64,000 nt of DNA, taken from assembly GCF_902506555.1 (NCBI RefSeq), contig NZ_LR732707.1, forward strand, positions 1,515,137 to 1,579,136, in the 5' to 3' direction. Positions 58,659-64,000 of the stretch are shown piece after piece. The stretch is from Sphingorhabdus sp. 109. GTDB taxonomy: Bacteria > Pseudomonadota > Alphaproteobacteria > Sphingomonadales > Sphingomonadaceae. The notes under the pieces were generated by a model. That model was not told the DNA's origin, did not search any database, and was given only the letters and a program-made list of their open reading frames with translations. The translations under genes and the position numbers were made by a program. The first letter of the stretch is position 1, and every line of letters begins with the position of its first letter.

Positions 58659-59563
58659 TGCGGTTGTTTGCAGCAAGCCTGGCGGCCCTCATAGCGGCCA
58701 CGCCGGCGCTGGCGCAGGATCACAGCCAGATGGATCATGGGGGCCACCAGATGCCCGCTGCCCCGGAAACCGGACCCGAAGTGGATCATTCAATGATAGA
58801 CCATGGCGCGATGGGGCATGGCAAGCCGGCCTCCCCGCCTAACAGCCTGACCGGCCCGCCCAATGCGGCGGATGCTATCTGGGGCGCCGATGCGATGCAT
58901 CCGTCCCGCGAGGCGCTCTACGAAGAGCATGGCGACATGCAGATATTCTGGTTCCAGGGCGACCGGCTGGAATATCGCGCACGCGCAGGTGACGACGGGT
59001 ATCTCTGGGATATCCAGGGCTATTATGGCGGCGACCTCGACAAATTCTGGTTCAAGAGCGAAGGCGAAGGCAGTTTTGGCGAACCGCTGGAAAGCGCCGA
59101 AGTGCAGGCTTTATACAGCCGCGCCATCGCGCCCTTTTTCGATCTGCAGGCCGGTGTCCGGCAGGACCTGACAGGGCCCGACCGCAGCCACGCGGTGATC
59201 GGCGTCCAGGGCCTGATGCCCTATATGTTCGAGGTCGATGCCGCCGCCTTCCTCTCCGACAAGGGCGACCTTACCGCGCGGATCGAGGCGGAATATGACC
59301 AGCGGATCAGCCAGCGCCTGATCCTGCAACCGCGCGCAGAAATAAATCTCTCGGCTCAGGAGATTCCCCTACTGGGAATCGGTTCCGGTATCGACAATAT
59401 CGAGCTTGGTCTCCGGCTCCGTTACGAGATTGTGCCGGAATTCGCGCCCTATGTCGGGGTCGAGCAGGAATGGAAACTGGGTGGCAGTCGAGACTTTGCC
59501 CGACTGGCCGGTGAGGATCCGGAGGTCACCAGCTATGTGGTCGGGCTGCGGTTCTGGTTCTGA
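58658..59563 (+). CDS. copB: Copper resistance outer membrane protein CopB
   Basis: The 301-residue protein has a signal peptide (AALIAATPALAQ), a Met/His-rich segment (HSQMDHGGHQM, HSMIDHGAMGHG) and a CopB barrel (WFQGDRLEYRARAGDDGYLWDIQGYYGGDLDKFWFKSEGEG) ending with Phe (GLRFWF). It is thought to bind or export copper at the outer membrane together with CopA. The ATG at 58658 overlaps the copA stop; a GTG at 58655 is an alternative. AAGGAG at about 58645 would serve both. Confidence 0.95.
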   Translation: MRLFAASLAALIAATPALAQDHSQMDHGGHQMPAAPETGPEVDHSMIDHGAMGHGKPASPPNSLTGPPNAADAIWGADAMHPSREALYEEHGDMQIFWFQGDRLEYRARAGDDGYLWDIQGYYGGDLDKFWFKSEGEGSFGEPLESAEVQALYSRAIAPFFDLQAGVRQDLTGPDRSHAVIGVQGLMPYMFEVDAAAFLSDKGDLTARIEAEYDQRISQRLILQPRAEINLSAQEIPLLGIGSGIDNIELGLRLRYEIVPEFAPYVGVEQEWKLGGSRDFARLAGEDPEVTSYVVGLRFWF

Positions 59564-59670
59564 TCGAAGAGCGGAACCGGCAATCCCGTAGCGAAGCCAT
59601 GGCTATCGACCGTAATCGAGCGGAACCCGAGCCGGGTTCGTGCGTAATCTGGTCAACATGAGGAGGAAAT

Positions 59671-61029
59671 ATGCTGCTCAGGAAAATCAAGACACCAGGT
59701 CTCTCCCATCTTTCCTATCTGGTCGGCTCCGGCGGCAAGGCCGCCGTGATCGATCCGCGACGGGACTGCGATATCTATCTCGAGACCGCGCGGGCCGAAG
59801 GCCTTGAAATCACCCATATCTTCGAGACCCATCGCAACGAGGATCTGGTCTCCGGCGCGCCGATACTGGCGAGTATGACCGGGGCCAGGGTCTTCCACGG
59901 CCCCAATGCGGCGGGTAACGTTGTTTATGCGAAGACCGCCCGTGAAGGCGATCGGTTCGAGATCGGGCAACTGGTGATCGAGGTTATCGAAACACCGGGC
60001 CATACCGACGATCATCTCGCCTTTGCGCTTTATGACAGCGAATATCGCGACGGCGCGGTCGGGGTGTTCACCGGAGACGCGCTGTTCGTGGGGGATGTCG
60101 GCCGCACCGATTTCTATCCGGACCGCAAACGGGAAGTTGCCGGGCTGCTGTTCGATTCCCTGGAAAAAATTCTGGCGCTCGGTGATCAAGCGATCATCTA
60201 TCCGGCCCATGGCGCCGGATCGGTCTGCGGATCGGGCATGGCGGAACGGGAATTTTCCACGGTCGGCCATGAACGCAAGAACAATCCCCGGCTACAAATC
60301 GCAGACCGCGACGCGTTTATCGAGGTCAAGATCAGCGAAAACCACTATCAGCCACCCTATTTCCGGCTGATGGAACGGCTCAATCTGGAAGGCGGAGAGC
60401 CGGCACCACGAGTGCTGAAGCCCAGAAACCTGAGCCTGTCCGAACTCGACGACTGCTCCGCGACCCACTGGATCGATGTGCGCGATCCGATGGCTTATGC
60501 CTCGGGTCATTTCCCCGGGTCGATGAACCTGCCGGTCGGCATGATACCGGCTTTCGCCGGCTGGTTCGTCGGCGAGAAGGACAGCATATTGCTGATCGGT
60601 TCCGACGAGGGCCAGCTGGCCAGCGCGACAGAACATCTCGTGCGGATCGCGCTCGATAATATCCTTGGCGGCTATAGCGGCGTCGTTCCTGCGGCGGCGG
60701 CAGGCCAGAGCATGGAGCAAATCCCGATGATCGCGACGGAGGAAGTCAGGAAGCGGCTGGACGAGAGACGCGCCGACTGGACCCTGCTCGACGTGCGCGA
60801 TGCGGATGAACGGAGTGAAGCGTCAATTGACGGCTCGCAGCATATCTATGCCGGTGAACTCAATGAAAGATGGCAGGAACTGGACAAGGCTCGCGCTTAT
60901 ACGTTGATGTGCGCCAGCGGCATGCGCGCAACCGTGGCCGCGGGCTGGCTGGCCAGTCGGGGATTTCAAAAGCTCGATATCTATCTTGGCTCGATGGGCG
61001 CTTGGAAAGCGGCTCAGGCAAAGAGCTAG
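59671..61029 (+). CDS. MBL-fold persulfide dioxygenase-like protein with two rhodanese domains
   Basis: The 452-residue protein has an N-terminal metallo-beta-lactamase fold related to ETHE1-type persulfide dioxygenases. ETHRNEDLV carries H54 and D58 while the canonical His between them is N56, so the first metal site (H54 with the later PGHTDDH and TGDALFVGD residues) fits a single iron and the second site is lost. Two rhodanese domains follow; the first has Ser-Asp (LLIGSDEGQ) where the Cys should be, the second keeps Cys414 (LMCASGMRA). AGGAGGAA precedes the start. It follows copB by about 108 bases, on the same strand. It may act on persulfides. Confidence 0.85.
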   Translation: MLLRKIKTPGLSHLSYLVGSGGKAAVIDPRRDCDIYLETARAEGLEITHIFETHRNEDLVSGAPILASMTGARVFHGPNAAGNVVYAKTAREGDRFEIGQLVIEVIETPGHTDDHLAFALYDSEYRDGAVGVFTGDALFVGDVGRTDFYPDRKREVAGLLFDSLEKILALGDQAIIYPAHGAGSVCGSGMAEREFSTVGHERKNNPRLQIADRDAFIEVKISENHYQPPYFRLMERLNLEGGEPAPRVLKPRNLSLSELDDCSATHWIDVRDPMAYASGHFPGSMNLPVGMIPAFAGWFVGEKDSILLIGSDEGQLASATEHLVRIALDNILGGYSGVVPAAAAGQSMEQIPMIATEEVRKRLDERRADWTLLDVRDADERSEASIDGSQHIYAGELNERWQELDKARAYTLMCASGMRATVAAGWLASRGFQKLDIYLGSMGAWKAAQAKS

Positions 61030-61032
61030 GAT

Positions 61033-61458
61033 CTAATTCGCCGCCGGCTTACCGAAGGAGTGGAAACTCTCGAAATGCTTTCGGGTTTGCGGGAGCACCG
61101 CTTCGCCCGCAAGTATTGCATCGAGATCCGCTTTGCTGTTCTGCCCTGTCTGGTCGACCATGACACCGACCATCTGCCAATCCGGAAATTCACGCCGCCG
61201 GATCTCGCGGCGATCATATATGACCATCCCGTCGTGGCGGCGGTCTGCTTCAATCATCCCGATACACTGGTGGACATTGCGTCGGGGACCTTCCAGCACC
61301 TGCATGAAATTCAAGCCGTTGAAGGCCAACAGGCCAGTAAGCCCGAGCCTGTCATTCCGATCATTGGCCTCGCTCAGGATATCCCGAAAGTCCTCCTCGG
61401 TGAGCCCCGCACGCGCGGTACTGATGTAAGAAAGCGATGTCATCAATTCATTCGGCAT
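61033..61458 (-). CDS. BLUF-domain blue-light photoreceptor
   Basis: The 141-residue protein is a single BLUF domain binding FAD. The key residues Tyr11, Asn35, Gln53, Trp94 and Met96 match AppA Y21, N45, Q63, W104 and M106 at a constant offset of ten. Such short proteins signal by protein-protein contacts. It has no attached output domain. The gene converges on the MBL-rhodanese gene, 3 bases away; the partner is not identified. Confidence 0.93.
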   Translation of the reverse strand: MPNELMTSLSYISTARAGLTEEDFRDILSEANDRNDRLGLTGLLAFNGLNFMQVLEGPRRNVHQCIGMIEADRRHDGMVIYDRREIRRREFPDWQMVGVMVDQTGQNSKADLDAILAGEAVLPQTRKHFESFHSFGKPAAN

Positions 61459-61638
61459 GGCGTCACTCGCATCCCCGTCTCACTAACCTCTATCCTGAAA
61501 ATTCACGCTATCGGCATTTCACGCCGGTGGCTAGGCGCAAAATGGGAGCAAGCAGCGGACTCCAGAACCTGTGAAAGGTTGCGGCCTGTCCACCAGCAAC
61601 CGGATTGCCGGGCAGCCGCTGTCCAGGCGGTCGACGGG

Positions 61639-62064
61639 CTATGCGGCAGGTGCCCGCGACAATTTGCTCACCGTGCTGGCGGTCGCCGTCAGGATATTAT
61701 CCGCATTATAGACATGGCCTTCCATGAAGACAATTTTATAGCCCTCCTTGATCGACCAGCCTTCCACCCGCAGCTTGCCCGCCCGGGTCGGTTCCAGATA
61801 TGTGGTTTTTATTTCCAGCGAAGAAAGGCCAACAACCTCGGGCTCGTGCAAAAACATCGCGTGGCTCATGGCAGCATCCAGCATGGCAGTGACGAAGCCG
61901 CCCTGGACGATGTCGACCGAATGGCAATAGTCTTTTCCGATATCGAATTCGAACGTACAGGCGCGCTTCTCTGTGTCGAAATCCACCATTTTTCCGCCCA
62001 GCAGACGGATAAAACCGGGAGCTCCCCGATTGATCTTTTCAATGATTTTTTCTTTGTCTGTCAT
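61639..62064 (-). CDS. PaaI-type hotdog thioesterase
   Basis: The 141-residue protein has a hotdog fold: DYCHSVDIVQGGFVTAMLDAAMSHAMF holds the catalytic Asn/Asp-Gly region and the helix, SLEIKTTYLEPTRAGKLRVEGW follows. It would hydrolyse acyl-CoA or phenylacetyl-CoA-like esters. The start at 62064 is chosen over 62085. It is downstream of the acyl-CoA synthetase at 62191 by 126 bases on the same strand, suggesting a shared pathway. Confidence 0.85.
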   Translation of the reverse strand: MTDKEKIIEKINRGAPGFIRLLGGKMVDFDTEKRACTFEFDIGKDYCHSVDIVQGGFVTAMLDAAMSHAMFLHEPEVVGLSSLEIKTTYLEPTRAGKLRVEGWSIKEGYKIVFMEGHVYNADNILTATASTVSKLSRAPAA

Positions 62065-62190
62065 AATGTACTTCACGCCGGTCATTGCAGACGGCGCTCG
62101 AGTGTCTCCAGTAGATTTAAGCCATGGCGTCGATCAACCGCGACCGCACGCCGGTTAATAACAGAGGGTAGCCCGGTTTTCAGGCACCCC

Positions 62191-63765
62191 CTAATTTACC
62201 CCGCGATCCTTGCCTTCCCAGTAAGGCGCGCGCAATTCACGGCGCAGGATTTTGCCCGAAGCATTTCTCGGCAGTTCCGGGATCACGTCGACCGTTTTCG
62301 GCACCTTGAACCCGGCAATCCGTTCCCGCGCCCAGGCGATGATGCTGTCGGTGTCGACCTCGCCGGCATCGGGTTTTGGCGAAACCACGGCTTTTACCGC
62401 TTCGCCCCATTTGGCGTCGGGAATGCCGATCACCGCGACTTCATTGACCTGCGGATGGCCGAAGATCGCATTCTCGACTTCTGCCGGATAGACATTCTCG
62501 CCGCCGGAGATGATCATGTCCTTGACCCGGTCCTTGATGCAGAAATAACCATCCTCGTCCATCATCGCCGCATCGCCGGTGTAGAGCCAGCCATCTTCGT
62601 CGATCGTCTCCGCCGTTTTCTCGGGATTGTTGAAATAATGCAGCATGTTGAGACCCGATCGGGTGGCGATTTCGCCGATCGTGCCCGGCGGAACTTCTTG
62701 GCGATTTTCGTCGACAATCTTCATTTCGACGCTCGGCAGGGGGATGCCGATACCGCGCATCCTTTCATTGCCATTGGGATCGTGATCCGCCGGCGGCAAA
62801 ATGCAAATCGTGCCGGTGGTTTCGGTCATGCCATATTGCTGGCAGAACAAAGCCTGCGGCATGGTCTGGATACATTGGCGCAGCAGTTCCAGCGGGATCG
62901 GCGCGGCGCCATAGGTGATGCTGCGGACGGAAGAGAAATCCGTATCTTTCGCGCGCGGCCAGTTGACCAGCATCTGCAAAGCGGTCGGCACGAGGAAAAA
63001 CTGGTTCAGCCCCTTGTCAATACAGTCGAGCACATGGTCCGGATGGAATTCGGGTATGACCATCATTGTCGCGCCATTGTAAAAGGCGATCGGTCCGATA
63101 CCCGAACCGGCGATATGCGCGCAGGGCATAACCGCGAGCGTGCTGTCGCCCGGCTTCAGATCAATCCATGCATGGTCGGGATGATCCTCGACCAGCGGCC
63201 GCAGCTTGAACAGATTGTCACTGGTCAGGACCGCACCCTTGGGATTGCCGGTCGTACCGGAAGTGTAAAGCTGGAGCACACCTTCCGCCGGATCGCACCG
63301 GGGCAAATCACCGGGCGCTGTACTGGCGACAAAATCGGCAAGATTCGGCAGGTCGGTGCCGGGTTTGGTGCATAGGATGGCCTTGATGCCGGGTGCTTCT
63401 TGCGCGGCCGTTTTGGCGGTTGCGGCAAATTCCGGTTCGCAGATCAGCAGCGGCGCACCCGTGTCCTTCAATACATAGGCAACTTCCGGTGCCGCGAGAC
63501 GCCAGCCGATCGGCGCAATCACCATGCCGGCGCGACAGGCGGCGGCGAACAGGGTGAAATAGAGACCGCTATTCTTGCCCAGCCAGCAGATGCGGTCCCC
63601 CTTGGAAAGGCCCGCACCGATAAATGCCTGCGCATATTCGGTGACCCGCTTGTCGAGTTCGGCATAGCTGACCTGGCCGTCCGGATCGTCAATCGCGATA
63701 TTATCTGGTGTCTGCGCGGCCCAATGGGCGATGGAAGAGCCCATGCAGCGTCGTGTCTCAGTCAT
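62191..63765 (-). CDS. Acyl-CoA synthetase (AMP-forming)
   Basis: The 524-residue enzyme activates a fatty or aromatic acid to its CoA ester. It has LYTSGTTGNPKGAVLTSDNL, YGMTETTGTICI, GWLYTGDAAMMDEDGYFCIKDRVKDMIISGGENVYPAEVENAI and the C-terminal Lys in RNASGKILRRELR. It is a medium-length FadD relative; long-chain or aromatic substrates cannot be told apart. Upstream of the PaaI-type thioesterase on the same strand. Confidence 0.92.
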   Translation of the reverse strand: MTETRRCMGSSIAHWAAQTPDNIAIDDPDGQVSYAELDKRVTEYAQAFIGAGLSKGDRICWLGKNSGLYFTLFAAACRAGMVIAPIGWRLAAPEVAYVLKDTGAPLLICEPEFAATAKTAAQEAPGIKAILCTKPGTDLPNLADFVASTAPGDLPRCDPAEGVLQLYTSGTTGNPKGAVLTSDNLFKLRPLVEDHPDHAWIDLKPGDSTLAVMPCAHIAGSGIGPIAFYNGATMMVIPEFHPDHVLDCIDKGLNQFFLVPTALQMLVNWPRAKDTDFSSVRSITYGAAPIPLELLRQCIQTMPQALFCQQYGMTETTGTICILPPADHDPNGNERMRGIGIPLPSVEMKIVDENRQEVPPGTIGEIATRSGLNMLHYFNNPEKTAETIDEDGWLYTGDAAMMDEDGYFCIKDRVKDMIISGGENVYPAEVENAIFGHPQVNEVAVIGIPDAKWGEAVKAVVSPKPDAGEVDTDSIIAWARERIAGFKVPKTVDVIPELPRNASGKILRRELRAPYWEGKDRGVN

Positions 63766-63869
63766 TTACCCGCTGTAGCGGGACAAAAGCTTTTAGAGTT
63801 AGGGACAAGAGGTTCTAGAGCACTGGAAATCGTCATTTTGATACTCGTAGCGCAAAAAGTTGCGCGGTT

Positions 63870-64000
63870 CTAGTTCGATATGATCAACTCCTTCGCCGGT
63901 GTTACCTTCCCGCTCACACGGTAGTTTAGCGACACCTCCTCAATATCAAAATCGGCGAACAGTTCGCGGATCTCAGGCACTGCATTTATCGAGAGAACGA
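63870..64000 (-). CDS. C-terminal end of an unidentified gene, clipped by the right edge
   Basis: The minus strand from the right edge is open to a TAG at 63872-63870 and gives an ending such as ...VLSINAVPEIRELFADFDI and ...VTPAKELIISN. The last 43 codons show acidic, helical sequence then a strand; no family is recognised. It is transcribed in the same direction as the acyl-CoA synthetase. Confidence 0.45.
   Translation of the reverse strand, partial: VLSINAVPEIRELFADFDIEEVSLNYRVSGKVTPAKELIISN

Noticed and set aside
61060..63375. 771-codon plus-strand reading frame across BLUF, thioesterase and synthetase genes
   Set aside because: It crosses three real minus-strand genes and intergenic DNA, and has no recognisable domain.

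Overview
The window reads as chromosomal DNA of a sphingomonad (Alphaproteobacteria, Sphingomonadales; something like Sphingopyxis, Sphingorhabdus or Parasphingorhabdus). This is inferred from moderately high GC, the rph/rdgB/hemW and hrcA-grpE groupings, an atpHAGDC operon whose epsilon subunit lacks its C-terminal helices, a large TonB-dependent receptor, and many short intergenic palindromes. No sequence search was possible, so the genus is a guess. No rRNA, tRNA, CRISPR array, prophage or intact insertion sequence was seen.

Layout. 1-6.6 kb: a clipped gene at the left edge, a bacterial indoleamine 2,3-dioxygenase, a GntP-type permease, a PadR regulator, a class C beta-lactamase-like serine hydrolase, an SDR protein with altered catalytic residues and a small unknown. 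6.7-15.3 kb: housekeeping genes (grpE, hrcA, rph, rdgB, hemW, a FATP-type acyl-CoA synthetase, xerC) separated by an unusual density of palindromic repeats. 15.4-20.8 kb: a small ORF, a winged-helix protein, a TonB-dependent receptor with a strong terminator, a membrane/SRPBCC protein and DedA. 20.8-31.6 kb: gshB, yraN and rsmI run away from an LpoA-like lipoprotein whose start codon abuts that of rsmI; then a zinc-ribbon/TonB-C protein, transaldolase, a DUF4197 protein, priA, a membrane-anchored trypsin-like protease and a flavodoxin-like reductase. 31.6-36.3 kb: a large hybrid histidine kinase and Ada.

36.9-41.7 kb: the F1 ATP synthase operon atpHAGDC. 41.8-44.5 kb: a DMT exporter and an isolated CpaF ATPase. 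44.5-51.6 kb, minus strand: all five enzymes taking isobutyryl-CoA to propionyl-CoA (mmsA, acyl-CoA dehydrogenase, enoyl-CoA hydratase, 3-hydroxyisobutyryl-CoA hydrolase, mmsB), with two tiny membrane proteins and a polysaccharide deacetylase interleaved. 51.7-54.4 kb: a second DMT transporter and a secreted amidohydrolase. 54.4-55.1 kb: repeat-rich DNA next to a 5'-truncated class III cyclase.

55.1-61.0 kb is a compact copper block: an operon of DUF305, glutaredoxin-MauE fusion and csoR is divergent from copA-copB, with a perfect inverted repeat just before copA that fits a CsoR operator; an MBL-rhodanese protein follows. 61.0-63.8 kb: a short BLUF photoreceptor, a hotdog thioesterase and an acyl-CoA synthetase, then the tail of an unidentified gene at the right edge.

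The most unusual features are several families of intergenic double-hairpin repeats (one present four times), two divergent gene pairs whose start codons share or abut within a 6-bp palindrome, the zinc-ribbon/TonB-C protein, and the copper/thiol-redox block.
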